Of a stretch of DNA of 64,000 nucleotides, positions 8,260-15,983 are shown in pieces. The notes beneath the pieces were generated by a model, which was not told the origin of the DNA, did no database searches, and saw only the letters and a list, made by a program, of their open reading frames with translations. A program made the position numbers and the translations under genes. Every line of letters begins with the position of its first letter. Position 1 is the stretch's first letter. This DNA is from QHXM01 sp032160705. Lineage in GTDB: Bacteria > Acidobacteriota > Blastocatellia > Pyrinomonadales > Pyrinomonadaceae. The stretch covers positions 248,001 through 312,000 of the forward strand of contig JAVHVE010000073.1 in assembly GCA_032160705.1 (NCBI GenBank), in the 5' to 3' direction.

Positions 8260-9258
8260 TCAAGGCTCAATGGCCATTCGCAAGACGTTGCTCATCGGCT
8301 GCCTTTCAACTTTGCCATCCGTCGTGACAATTACCATCTGGCCTCTTTCGACCGTCACGCGGCGCACAGTCGTCATGTAACGCTCGACCTTCATCCCGTC
8401 GCGCGTTTCGATAATCAGTCGCGGCCCGCTCGCAGCCTCAACCACCGGAGCGGGCTCAGCAGCAGGAGGAGTTTCGACTGGCGTTCGCCTCCTCCTGGCC
8501 GTCGGCGCAGGCCTCGTGCGCGTCGTGCGCGGGGTACGGGGGCGGCTGGTGCGCGTCGTTGTCGGCTTCGGCTTCGGCGGCTTTGTGGCTTTGGCTGTTG
8601 TCCGAGTCTCTACAGTGTCGGCGGGCGATTCAGTCACGGGCGTTGCGGGCTCTGTGGTTTCCGGCTGAGTCGTGGCGGTCGGTTCAGGCTCAGGCTCTTC
8701 TATTCGCGCACCTGTGGCGGTGACTCTTCTTCCCTTCGGTGTGTTAGCGGATGAAACTGTCGGGATGACAGGCCCTGGGTCTGGAACGTCGCCACCGATA
8801 GGCTCAAACGCTCCTTCAAAGCGAACGCGAAAGCTGCCTTCGTTATCGTTTGGCGTACGCGCTTCGACGCGCAGAATCAGCGATTCACGATTCCTCAAGT
8901 AAATGGTTTTCGACCCGCTCGATTTCCCTCCTCCAGCGTACAGGCTGATTTTGGCGAGCGGACGAAGAACTCCTGCCGTGAAGACATCAACGTCGCCTTC
9001 CAGATTCCCGCTTTCGACTGTGACGATGAGATCGCCGGGCGTACCCGTAAATGAGTAGAAGTATCTAGTCAGCCGTGCATCGCCTAAGTCTCTGGGCGCG
9101 ATTGTCCCGCTGATTTCGCTTGCGCGAACGGGCTTCGGATACTCGATCTCGGTTGACTGCGCTCGTGCGCTCGTCATCAGGACAAGCAGCAGTAGAAACG
9201 TGCTGGCGAATCCAATCAACCGACTATGAATTTTGAGAGGAGCGGAGAGCGTCTTCAT
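8260..9258 (-). CDS. Secreted protein with Thr/Pro/Arg-rich linker, function unknown
   Basis: A 332-residue protein with a signal peptide ending near ARAQS (about residue 35). Residues 40-155 look like a beta-rich domain resembling the PPC-type bacterial pre-peptidase C-terminal fold (LTRYFYSFTGTPGDLIVTV then SLILRVEA). A long low-complexity linker follows, rich in T, P, E then K/R (repeated TRTSRPRTPRT-like runs), and a C-terminal domain of about 55 residues (LIIETRDGMKVERYMTTVRR). The start at 9258 follows AAGGAG by five bases. I do not recognise a specific function. Similar linkers occur in other exported proteins of this window. Confidence 0.72.
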   Translation of the reverse strand: MKTLSAPLKIHSRLIGFASTFLLLLVLMTSARAQSTEIEYPKPVRASEISGTIAPRDLGDARLTRYFYSFTGTPGDLIVTVESGNLEGDVDVFTAGVLRPLAKISLYAGGGKSSGSKTIYLRNRESLILRVEARTPNDNEGSFRVRFEGAFEPIGGDVPDPGPVIPTVSSANTPKGRRVTATGARIEEPEPEPTATTQPETTEPATPVTESPADTVETRTTAKATKPPKPKPTTTRTSRPRTPRTTRTRPAPTARRRRTPVETPPAAEPAPVVEAASGPRLIIETRDGMKVERYMTTVRRVTVERGQMVIVTTDGKVERQPMSNVLRMAIEP

Positions 9259-9403
9259 CAATGCTCCTTAGATGGATGAAAGTCTATTTCGGAAACCGGC
9301 CAGACCGAAGAGCATCCGGCAAGCTGTCTCCAGTTCAAACGCGACTTAGCCAAGAGTATCAGATTCGGCATCAGAATCGAATCAAGATGCGAGCTAGGAA
9401 TGG

Positions 9404-9459
9404 ACAAAGTACAAAGACGTGAAGATATTTGTGCTTATCTTCACGTCTTTGTACTTTGT
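9404..9459. repeat. Perfect 24-bp inverted repeat with ACAAAGT/ACAAAGA heptamers
   Basis: Left arm 9404-9427 and right arm 9436-9459 are perfectly complementary over 24 bp, with an 8-base loop. The outer part is two 7-bp units (ACAAAGT, ACAAAGA). There is no T-run on either side, so a standard intrinsic terminator is unlikely. It lies in a 240-base gene-free stretch between the secreted protein and the tRNA-Leu remnant; nothing else is recognised there. Confidence 0.9.
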
Positions 9460-9496
9460 GGCAATCTCAGGGATTATTTGAAGCCTCGAAGATTTT

Positions 9497-9541
9497 TGGT
9501 GCCGAAGGGGGGACTCGAACCCCCACGAGCTACCTCACACG
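9497..9541 (-). pseudogene. 3' fragment of a tRNA-Leu gene
   Basis: On the minus strand a T-arm (GGGGG TTCGAGT CCCCC) is followed by the acceptor strand CTTCGGC, discriminator A and CCA. The acceptor sequence would pair with GCCGAAG, typical of bacterial tRNA-Leu. A piece of long variable arm is still visible, but the anticodon arm, D-arm and 5' acceptor strand are missing: the sequence runs straight into the CCA end of the intact tRNA-Leu. It is either a deletion remnant or an integration scar. Confidence 0.75.
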
Positions 9542-9554
9542 CAGATAATTATTT

Positions 9555-9639
9555 TGGTGGGGATGGAGAGACTCGAACTCTCAAGGGTTGCCCCACACGG
9601 CCCTCAACCGTGCGCGTATACCAGTTCCGCCACATCCCC
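9555..9639 (-). tRNA. tRNA-Leu (anticodon GAG)
   Basis: An 85-nt class II tRNA. Acceptor strands GGGGATG and CATCCCC pair perfectly, the discriminator is A and the CCA end is encoded. The anticodon stem CACGG/CCGTG encloses the loop TTGAGGG, giving anticodon GAG. The long variable arm and the T-arm GAGAG TTCGAGT CTCTC are present. It follows secG in the same direction. Confidence 0.95.
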
Positions 9640-9699
9640 GTCAAAATTCTTTCCGCCACTTCGGCTTTTTATCTCGCGTCTTTGCCGCTCATCAAACAG

Positions 9700-10116
9700 C
9701 TACTTGCCGGGCGCAGGCGATGCCCCAGTCGTGGGGCTGCTTGCAGGCGCGGCGGTGTTCGCCGGTGCGCCAGTGTTCGCGCCTTCTGTCGCAGGGCTCG
9801 CAACGGGCGATGCCCCGGGTGAAGCCTGCGGCGCAGGCGTCGCTGTTGGTGTCTCTTCTTCGCCAACGTCTTGCAGGACGGAACGCTGGCCGGTGATGGC
9901 GGGCAACGAGAGCGCAATCGCGACGAGCATGAACATGGCAGCAGCGCCGATAGTAATTTTCGCCAGAATGGATTGTGTCCCGCGCGGCCCGAAAGCCGTG
10001 CTGGAAATGCTGCTGGAGAAAAGCGCGCCTGCGTCAGCTTTACCGGGCTGCAAGAGCACGGAGACGATGAGCACAATGCAAGACAGAATAAAAAGTATGT
10101 AAAAAACTGTGGTCAA
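9700..10116 (-). CDS. secG: Preprotein translocase subunit SecG with long low-complexity tail
   Basis: The first 75 residues match SecG, the small two-helix subunit of the SecYEG channel: helix 1 (VFYILFILSCIVLIVSVLLQ), the PGKADAGALFSS block, AFGPRG, and helix 2 near residues 52-70. The last 60 residues are an A/P/T/S-rich tail (ATPAPQASPGASPVASP) that is unusual for SecG, whose common length is 75-110 residues. The gene follows tpiA with a 19-base gap, the usual position of secG in many bacteria, and is followed by tRNA-Leu. Confidence 0.92.
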   Translation of the reverse strand: MTTVFYILFILSCIVLIVSVLLQPGKADAGALFSSSISSTAFGPRGTQSILAKITIGAAAMFMLVAIALSLPAITGQRSVLQDVGEEETPTATPAPQASPGASPVASPATEGANTGAPANTAAPASSPTTGASPAPGK

Positions 10117-10135
10117 CTAAATATCCTCGCGAATT

Positions 10136-10894
10136 CTACCGGTTGTAATTGACGATCTCGGCGAAACTATCGGCTTTGAGGCTTGCGCCGCCGACGAGTG
10201 CGCCGTCTATATCCGCTTGCGCCATCAAGCCTGTGATGTTGTCGGGCTTGACCGAGCCGCCGTAGAGAATGCGTAAACTTTTCGCCGCTTCCTCAGAGTG
10301 CCTTTGCGCGAAAACGCGCCGGATGAAAGCGTGCATCTCCTGCGCTTGTTCCGGCGTCGCGGTGCGTCCAGTGCCAATTGCCCAGACAGGCTCGTAGGCT
10401 ATGATGATACGGTCGAGGTCAGAGGCTGTCAACCCGCTAAGGCCGCCTTCCAATTGCCCGCTGACGACCGACTCTGCGTTACCCTGATCGCGTTGCTCCA
10501 ACGTCTCGCCGACGCACACAATCGCCGCCAACCCTGCGACGATTGCCGCCTGCGCCTTCTGTTTAACGAACGAATCCGTCTCGCAATAGTGCTGCCGCCG
10601 CTCCGAATGGCCGATGATGACGTAACTCGCGCCAGCGTCCTTGAGCATGTCGGCGGCGACTTCGCCGGTGTGCGCGCCGTGCTCAACTTCGGTCGAACAA
10701 TTTTGACCCGCCACCAGAATATTAGAGCCTTCGAGGCGGTCAGCCACCGTCTTCAAAGCAGTGAAGACAGGCGCAATCACCACCTCGCAATGATTGGCAT
10801 TCGCCACCAGCGGCTTTAACTCCAATACAGTCTCGACAGAATCCGAGACCGTCTTAAACATCTTCCAGTTTCCGGCAATGACAGGTTTTCTCAT
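10136..10894 (-). CDS. tpiA: Triosephosphate isomerase
   Basis: A 252-residue enzyme that interconverts dihydroxyacetone phosphate and glyceraldehyde 3-phosphate in glycolysis. It shows AGNWKMF with the catalytic Lys, GHSERR with the catalytic His, AYEPVWAIGTGRTA with the catalytic Glu, and the phosphate-binding YGGSVKPDN near the C terminus. The length is typical. The ATG at 10894 is abutted by the edge of a heptamer hairpin, so there is no Shine-Dalgarno sequence. It is third in the gapA-pgk-tpiA-secG run. Confidence 0.97.
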   Translation of the reverse strand: MRKPVIAGNWKMFKTVSDSVETVLELKPLVANANHCEVVIAPVFTALKTVADRLEGSNILVAGQNCSTEVEHGAHTGEVAADMLKDAGASYVIIGHSERRQHYCETDSFVKQKAQAAIVAGLAAIVCVGETLEQRDQGNAESVVSGQLEGGLSGLTASDLDRIIIAYEPVWAIGTGRTATPEQAQEMHAFIRRVFAQRHSEEAAKSLRILYGGSVKPDNITGLMAQADIDGALVGGASLKADSFAEIVNYNR

Positions 10895-10993
10895 AAAAGC
10901 AGAATACAGGAGTCAGAAGACAGAAGTCAGAATAAAAGGCGGAGAACCGCTTTTGTTTTTATTCTGACTCCTGTCTTCTGTGTTCTGACTCCT
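10895..10993. repeat. Palindromic heptamer element with GGCGGAGAACCGC apex
   Basis: Arms of the CAGGAGT/CAGAAGT family flank a loop containing AAAGGCGGAGAACCGCTTTT, in which GCGG and CCGC can pair around an AGAA tetraloop. It separates pgk and tpiA. The pgk stop codon lies inside its right arm, so the last ten or so residues of Pgk (ESEHRRQESE) are repeat-encoded. Confidence 0.92.
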
Positions 10994-12185
10994 TATCGTT
11001 TAGTGCTTCGACTCCTGGCAGTTCGTCGCCTGCCAGGAATTCGAGTGTTGCGCCGCCGCCGGTCGAGATGTGCGTGATGCGCTCCGCAACGCCCGCTTGC
11101 GTGATGGCGGCGACGGAGTCTCCGCCGCCGACGATGACGGTTGCGCCTCTATCCGCAGCTTCGGCGACGGCGCGCGCAATCCCGATTGTTCCTTCGTCGA
11201 AAGGTTTTTCTTCAAAGACTCCCATCGGGCCGTTCCAGATAACGGTTCTGGCGTCTTTCAGAGCATTGCTGAAAAGTGCGATGGTCTCGACGCCGATGTC
11301 GAGGCCGACCAGCCCGGCGTTGGTAAATTCAATAGGGATGGTCTTGCGGCTGTTGAGCGGGTCGTAGCTGTCAACGACCTGATGATCCGTTGGAAGGAGC
11401 AACTCGACTCCGGCCTCTGCGGCGCGCTTCTTTATCCCGCGCGCCGTGTCCAGCTTGTCATCTTCGACCAGCGATTTTCCGACGGTGAATCCTTCACTCT
11501 TGAAAAACGTGTAAGCCATCGCGCCGCCGATCAGGATTTTGTCCACGTGACGGTCAATCAGCGCATTGATGACAGCGATTTTATCCGAAACTTTCGCGCC
11601 GCCGAGGATTGCTACAAACGGATGCTCAGGATTGTTGATGACGCGTCCCAGGTAAGCAAGCTCTTTCTCCATCAGGAGACCGGCGGCAGCCTGTTTGACG
11701 TGCTTTGTGATGCCAGCGGTCGAAGCGTGCGCGCGATGCGCCGCGCCGAAGGCATCGTTGACGTAAACATCGCAAAGGCTCGCCAACTCTTTAGCGAATC
11801 CGTCGTCGTTCTTCTCTTCTTCAGGATGAAAGCGCAGGTTCTCAAGCAGCAGCACATCGCCGTCTTCGAGCGCATAAGCTTTCGCTATCACTTCATCGCC
11901 AATGCAATCCTCGGCAAACATGACCGACTTACCGAGTAATTGTGAGAGATGTTCGGCCACAGGGCGCAGGCTGTATCTCTCGACTCGCTCGCCCTTAGGC
12001 CTACCCAGATGCGAGGCCAAAATCACCCGCGCGCCCTCTGAAATCGCATACTGAATCGTCGGCAACGTCCCGCGAATCCGCGTATCATCCTCAACCACGC
12101 CATCCTTAATCGGCACGTTGAAATCAACACGAATAAAGACGCGCTTGCCCTTGAGATCGAGGTCTTTGATGGACAGCTTTTTCAT
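10959..12185 (-). CDS. pgk: Phosphoglycerate kinase
   Basis: Catalyses transfer of the acyl phosphate of 1,3-bisphosphoglycerate to ADP. The N-terminal KRVFIRVDFNVPIKDG, the substrate-binding SHLGRPKGE, the hinge and nucleotide motifs (ILGGAKVSDK, NGPMGVFE, VGGGDSVAA) and STGGGATLEFLAG are present. ATG 12185 gives MKKLSIKDLDLKGKRV, the usual start; an upstream in-frame codon at 12254 would only translate repeat sequence. The natural end of the family (near ELPGVEAL) is followed here by a tail read from the heptamer repeat before a stop. No Shine-Dalgarno is present because the leader is GTGACAG repeat. Confidence 0.96.
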   Translation of the reverse strand: MKKLSIKDLDLKGKRVFIRVDFNVPIKDGVVEDDTRIRGTLPTIQYAISEGARVILASHLGRPKGERVERYSLRPVAEHLSQLLGKSVMFAEDCIGDEVIAKAYALEDGDVLLLENLRFHPEEEKNDDGFAKELASLCDVYVNDAFGAAHRAHASTAGITKHVKQAAAGLLMEKELAYLGRVINNPEHPFVAILGGAKVSDKIAVINALIDRHVDKILIGGAMAYTFFKSEGFTVGKSLVEDDKLDTARGIKKRAAEAGVELLLPTDHQVVDSYDPLNSRKTIPIEFTNAGLVGLDIGVETIALFSNALKDARTVIWNGPMGVFEEKPFDEGTIGIARAVAEAADRGATVIVGGGDSVAAITQAGVAERITHISTGGGATLEFLAGDELPGVEALNDKESEHRRQESE

Positions 12186-12186
12186 A

Positions 12187-12269
12187 CGTGACAGGTGACA
12201 GGTGACAGGTGACAGGTGACAAGAAAGAACAGCCTTTCTCTTGTCACCTGTCACCTGTCACTCGTCACG
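12187..12269. repeat. Palindromic GTGACAG heptamer element
   Basis: Left arm contains at least four GTGACAG units ending in GTGACAAG (12188-12223), right arm the complementary CTTGTCACCTGTCACC pattern to about 12268, around a short loop AAAGAACAGCCTTTCT. It fills the whole gapA-pgk gap and forms the pgk leader. Same family at 31984, 37309 and 54786. Confidence 0.92.
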
Positions 12270-12274
12270 GCTCT

Positions 12275-13282
12275 TTACAGTCCTTTTCCCGCGATGTATT
12301 TAATCAAGTCGCGGACGCGGCAGGAGTAGCCCCACTCGTTGTCGTACCAGGAAAGAACTTTGACGAGATTTCCGCCGATGACTTTCGTGTATTCGGCGTC
12401 AACGATTGAAGAATTGGGATTCTTGCGGAAATCAATCGAGACGAGCGGCTCTTCCGAAAAAGCCAGGATGCCACGCAATTCTTCGTTGGCCGCGTCCTTC
12501 AAAGCCTGGTTGACTTCTTCGCCCGTCGTCTCGCGCTCGACTTCCATCACCACGTCAACCAACGAGACGTTCGGTGTGGGCACGCGCACGCTGATGCCGT
12601 CAAACTTGCCTTTGAGTTCGGGCAGGACGAGCGCCACCGCTTTGGCTGCGCCGGTCGAAGTCGGAATCATCGAGAGCGCCGCCGCGCGAGCACGTCGCAT
12701 GTCACTGTGCGGTAGATCGAGAAGCTGTTGGTCGTTCGTGTAGGAATGTATCGTCGTCATCTGCGCCGAACGGATGCCGAACTTTTCGTGGATCACTTTG
12801 GCAACCGGAGCCAGGCAGTTGGTCGTGCAGGAGGCATTGGAGATGATGTTGTGCGCGCGCGGGTCGTATTGCTCTTCGTTGACGCCGAGCACGATAGTGA
12901 TGTCTTCATTTTTAGCCGGAGCCGAGATGATGACTTTCTTGACCGTGCCGCGCAGGTGCTTTCTGGCATCTTCGGCCTTGGTGAATCGCCCGGTGGATTC
13001 GATGACAATCTCCGCGCCGACCGACTCCCAATCAATGAGGCTTGGGTCTTTTTCCGAAAAGACGCGAAACTCTTCCCCTTCGACCTTGATGCCGTTCTCG
13101 GTCGCAGTGATTTCGTGATCCAGATTGCCGAGCACCGAATCATACTTGAGGAGATGCGCCAGAGTCTTCGTGTCCGTCAGGTCGTTGACGGCGACGAAAT
13201 CAATCTCCGCATCGCCAAGCGCCGTGCGCAGGACGTTGCGCCCGATGCGTCCAAAACCGTTAATGCCGACCTTCACAGCCAT
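12275..13282 (-). CDS. gapA: Glyceraldehyde-3-phosphate dehydrogenase, type I
   Basis: Oxidises and phosphorylates glyceraldehyde 3-phosphate with NAD. The 335-residue protein starts MAVKVGINGFGRIGRNVLRT (Rossmann motif), has the catalytic Cys in SNASCTTNCLAP, and ends near WYDNEWGYSCRVRDL. ATG 13282 is chosen because AAGGAGG lies 12 bases upstream and the protein then starts as in the family; an earlier frame extension to 13354 is not needed. First gene of the gapA-pgk-tpiA-secG transcript, with a good sigma-70-like promoter 110 bases upstream. Confidence 0.97.
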   Translation of the reverse strand: MAVKVGINGFGRIGRNVLRTALGDAEIDFVAVNDLTDTKTLAHLLKYDSVLGNLDHEITATENGIKVEGEEFRVFSEKDPSLIDWESVGAEIVIESTGRFTKAEDARKHLRGTVKKVIISAPAKNEDITIVLGVNEEQYDPRAHNIISNASCTTNCLAPVAKVIHEKFGIRSAQMTTIHSYTNDQQLLDLPHSDMRRARAAALSMIPTSTGAAKAVALVLPELKGKFDGISVRVPTPNVSLVDVVMEVERETTGEEVNQALKDAANEELRGILAFSEEPLVSIDFRKNPNSSIVDAEYTKVIGGNLVKVLSWYDNEWGYSCRVRDLIKYIAGKGL

Positions 13283-13399
13283 TCTATTTAGAGCCTCCTT
13301 TTTGCTTACCCATCCCACACCGAAAACGCAAACGCCTTTGCCAGGAAGCATCACGGCAGTCGAACGTGAACGAATGCGCTTTCTGTTAAGAGAAAGGCA

Positions 13400-13428
13400 A
13401 GATTATGCGCGCACAGCTTGACTGTCAA
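13400..13428 (-). promoter_or_regulatory. Sigma-70-type promoter for gapA
   Basis: On the minus strand TTGACA (13423-13428) and TAATCT (13400-13405) are separated by 17 bases, giving an expected start near 13393 and a leader of about 110 bases. The rest of the 13283-13713 gene-free stretch holds the repeat at 13485-13567 and the upstream region of the TolC-like gene, where no strong promoter was recognised. Confidence 0.6.
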
Positions 13429-13484
13429 GCATAGCGAGAAAAGGGTAGTGGTTCGGTTTAAAGGAGAGTGAAGTGTGAAGGACG

Positions 13485-13567
13485 TTTCACCACAGAGACA
13501 CAGAGGATGCACAGAGGCTTGAATTATCTCTGTGCCCCCTCTGCGCTCTCTGTGTCTCTGTGGTGAG
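13485..13567. repeat. Inverted repeat of CACAGAG-type units
   Basis: Left arm TTTCACCACAGAGACACAG and following CACAGAGG units; right arm CTCTCTGTGTCTCTGTGGTG. The unit period here is about 8 bp rather than 7. It lies between the divergent gapA and TolC-like genes. Confidence 0.85.
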
Positions 13568-13713
13568 CCTCGATTCTCCTGCTTTTTTGAAACCGCTCGC
13601 ACGAGCCTCACGTAGTAACCTTGTGATTCGCGGCCTCTTGTCTTTACAGCGATAAAAGTTATACGCTCTCGGTCTCGCTGTTCCCGGTTGGATTCAAGGA
13701 GTTTTCCACTTTG

Positions 13714-15720
13714 ATGTTGACGAAGAATGTTCACCGAAGTTTGAAGGCGCTCGCCCTCGCGCTTCTTATCTTTAGCGCCGGGGTCGGAGCGCAGGCGCAA
13801 ACGCCGCAGCCTACACCGCCCTCCAGTCCCGCGCAGCAGGATGCGACCAGACCGCCCGGCACAGAGCGCAATCAGCCTGTCCCGGAACAGGTGCGCCCAG
13901 TCACGCAAGACCCGACAGCGCCTCCCGGCTCACAGCGTCCCGCGCCGCAAGCGCCTCCGGGCACGAGCGGCACGCCCCAGACAGGCACTCCCCAAGCGCC
14001 CGTTGCCACGCCTTTGCCGACCGCAACGGATTCGCTGCCGCCATCGCCGGATGGAACTACGCCTGCTTCCACACAGACGCCATCAACATCTGAGACGCAA
14101 TCAACTCCTGACCTGATAGAAGAGCCGCGCGAGCCCGTCTTTCCAACGTCGCAGCCGAAGCCTTTGCCCGCGCCGCCTGTCCTGACGCGGCTCGGTGTTT
14201 TGAGCGACAACCTGCTACCGCTTTCGCTCAACGAAGCTATCCGCCGCGCGCTTGAGAACAACAACGACATAGAGGTCGCGCGCAACGACGTGCGCCTGGC
14301 CGAAACTACTTTGCGCTCTTTTCAGGGCATCTACGATCCCGTGCTCAACATCAATCCTGAGCTTAACAATCTGGTGCAATCACAGCAGAGCACGCTCGGC
14401 GGAGGGACAGATCAATCCGGCACGCTGACGACCACCGATTTCCGGCTGGACAACAGCATCAGCAAGTTTTTCAGCGTCGGCGGAGGCAGCTATCAATTCT
14501 TCTTTAACAACAACCGGCGGACGACCAATTCGCGCTTCAATCAACTCAATCCGGTTTATTCATCGAGCTTCGGCGTCACCTTCACGCAGCCGCTCTGGCG
14601 CGACCGTTCGATTGATAACAACCGGCGGCAAATCCGCATTCAACGAAAACGCCTGGAGCAATCCGACGCGGACTTTCGTCGTCGCACCATTGATGTCATC
14701 ACGCAGGTGCAGCGCGCCTACTGGGATTTGGTCTTCGCCCTGCGCGACCAGCAAAACCAGATCGCCAATCTGAACCTGACGCGCGAAAATTTGCGCCGCG
14801 TCGAAGCGCAAATCTCTGCGGGGTCGGTCGCCCCGCTTGAGCGTGCCGAAGTTCAGACGGAGCTTTCCCGTCGTGAATCGGATGTCTTGATTGCCACCCA
14901 GGGCGTGACAGTTGCCGAGAACAACCTCAAGCAACTGATGCTGCGCGACACGCAAGCGCCTGAGTGGTCTGCTCAAGTAACGCCGATAGACGCTCCGAGC
15001 TTTGATTCGACGCCCGTCAATCTCAACGATGCGCTGACAGAAGCGCGCACCAATCGCCCGGAGCTGCGCCGCCTTACCTTGAGCCGCGACATCAACGACA
15101 TAGACTTAAAGTATTTCAAAAATCAGATGCGCCCGCGCATAGACCTTCAGGCGACAGTAGCGTCGACGGGACTATCGGGAACGCCAATCGTCACGACCGA
15201 CCCGATTACGGGCCAGGTCATTCCAAGCACCGTCCCGCCCAATCTGGTTGGCGGCTACGGGCGCACGCTCGGCAATCTCTTCGGTTTCGACACGCGCAAC
15301 CTCGTCGCCGGGGTGGCAATTCAGATTCCGCTCCGCAACCGGACGGCGGAAGCGAATCTTGCCGGATCGCGCATTCAACGAACTCAATTGGAAGCCACGA
15401 CGCGCTTGCAGGAGCAGAGCATCGAAGTCGAGGTACGCAACTCAGCGCAGTCCGTGGAGACTTCGCGTCGTCGCGTCCTCGCCGCCCGCTCCGCACGCGA
15501 AAATGCTGAACTGCAACTGGCGGGCGAGCAGCGTCTTTACCAGGTCGGGCGCTCGACCACTTTCCTTCTCTTCCAGCGCGAAAACCAATTGGCCAATGCC
15601 CGCAACCTGGAGCTGCGAGCCGAGACCGATTACAACAAGGCGCTCGCCGATCTGCAACGCGCAACCTCCACCACGCTGCGCGCCAACAACATCATCGTCG
15701 AGACACCGACCGTGCCATAG
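13714..15720 (+). CDS. TolC-family outer-membrane channel with Pro-rich N-terminal region
   Basis: A 668-residue exported protein: signal peptide ending near GVGAQAQ (about residue 30), a Pro/Thr/Ser-rich segment to about residue 150, then two outer-membrane efflux protein (OEP) repeats. The first OEP repeat starts with PLSLNEAIRRALENNNDIEV, and the second contains LNDALTEARTNRPELRRL, both typical of TolC-like trimeric channels that work with inner-membrane efflux or secretion pumps. No pump gene is adjacent, so the substrate is unknown. ATG 13714 is chosen (a TTG directly before it is possible) with AAGGAG 12 bases upstream. The long Pro-rich leader is unlike E. coli TolC. Confidence 0.88.
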   Translation: MLTKNVHRSLKALALALLIFSAGVGAQAQTPQPTPPSSPAQQDATRPPGTERNQPVPEQVRPVTQDPTAPPGSQRPAPQAPPGTSGTPQTGTPQAPVATPLPTATDSLPPSPDGTTPASTQTPSTSETQSTPDLIEEPREPVFPTSQPKPLPAPPVLTRLGVLSDNLLPLSLNEAIRRALENNNDIEVARNDVRLAETTLRSFQGIYDPVLNINPELNNLVQSQQSTLGGGTDQSGTLTTTDFRLDNSISKFFSVGGGSYQFFFNNNRRTTNSRFNQLNPVYSSSFGVTFTQPLWRDRSIDNNRRQIRIQRKRLEQSDADFRRRTIDVITQVQRAYWDLVFALRDQQNQIANLNLTRENLRRVEAQISAGSVAPLERAEVQTELSRRESDVLIATQGVTVAENNLKQLMLRDTQAPEWSAQVTPIDAPSFDSTPVNLNDALTEARTNRPELRRLTLSRDINDIDLKYFKNQMRPRIDLQATVASTGLSGTPIVTTDPITGQVIPSTVPPNLVGGYGRTLGNLFGFDTRNLVAGVAIQIPLRNRTAEANLAGSRIQRTQLEATTRLQEQSIEVEVRNSAQSVETSRRRVLAARSARENAELQLAGEQRLYQVGRSTTFLLFQRENQLANARNLELRAETDYNKALADLQRATSTTLRANNIIVETPTVP

Positions 15721-15748
15721 AAGAGGCTTGAAGAGTAAGAGGTTTGTG

Positions 15749-15946
15749 CTGTCCCGGAGGGACAGATGAAAATAGCCCAGCACTTCAGTGCTGGGGAAAA
15801 GGTAGAGAATAAAGATTGAGTCCCGGAGGGACGACTGATGAGAGACTCGCTTCTATTCAGTCGTCCCTCCGGGACTCAATTATTATCACTGCTCTGTTTC
15901 CCAGCACTGAAGTGCTGGGCTATTGTCACATTGTCCCTCCGGGACA
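15749..15946. repeat. Composite foldback built from nested palindromes
   Basis: About 200 bp of inverted repeat made of sub-palindromes: GTCCCGGAGGGAC, CCCAGCACTTCAGTGCTGGG, then an inner pair GAGTCCCGGAGGGACGACTGA (15818 onward) facing its complement near 15857-15880. The order of the sub-palindromes is mirrored across the centre. It fills the gap between the TolC-like gene and the carboxypeptidase gene. It is of a different type from the heptamer hairpins, with a second example at 51203-51510. Confidence 0.9.
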
Positions 15947-15983
15947 AAAAGCATCTTTTACTTTCAAATAGCTTAGTCTCTTA

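Noticed and set aside
10895..10993. Heptamer hairpins as intrinsic terminators
   Set aside because: No T-run follows the stems, and many lie between genes that look co-transcribed, such as gapA-pgk-tpiA. Real terminators in the window (24130, 57592, 59812) have GC stems and T tracts.
11070..11939. Long plus-strand open frame opposite pgk
   Set aside because: Lies fully within pgk, which has every family motif; the opposite translation shows no domain.
12187..12269. CRISPR-like tandem repeats (GTGACAG arrays)
   Set aside because: The units are 7 bp with no spacers and are arranged as inverted arms; no cas gene is nearby.
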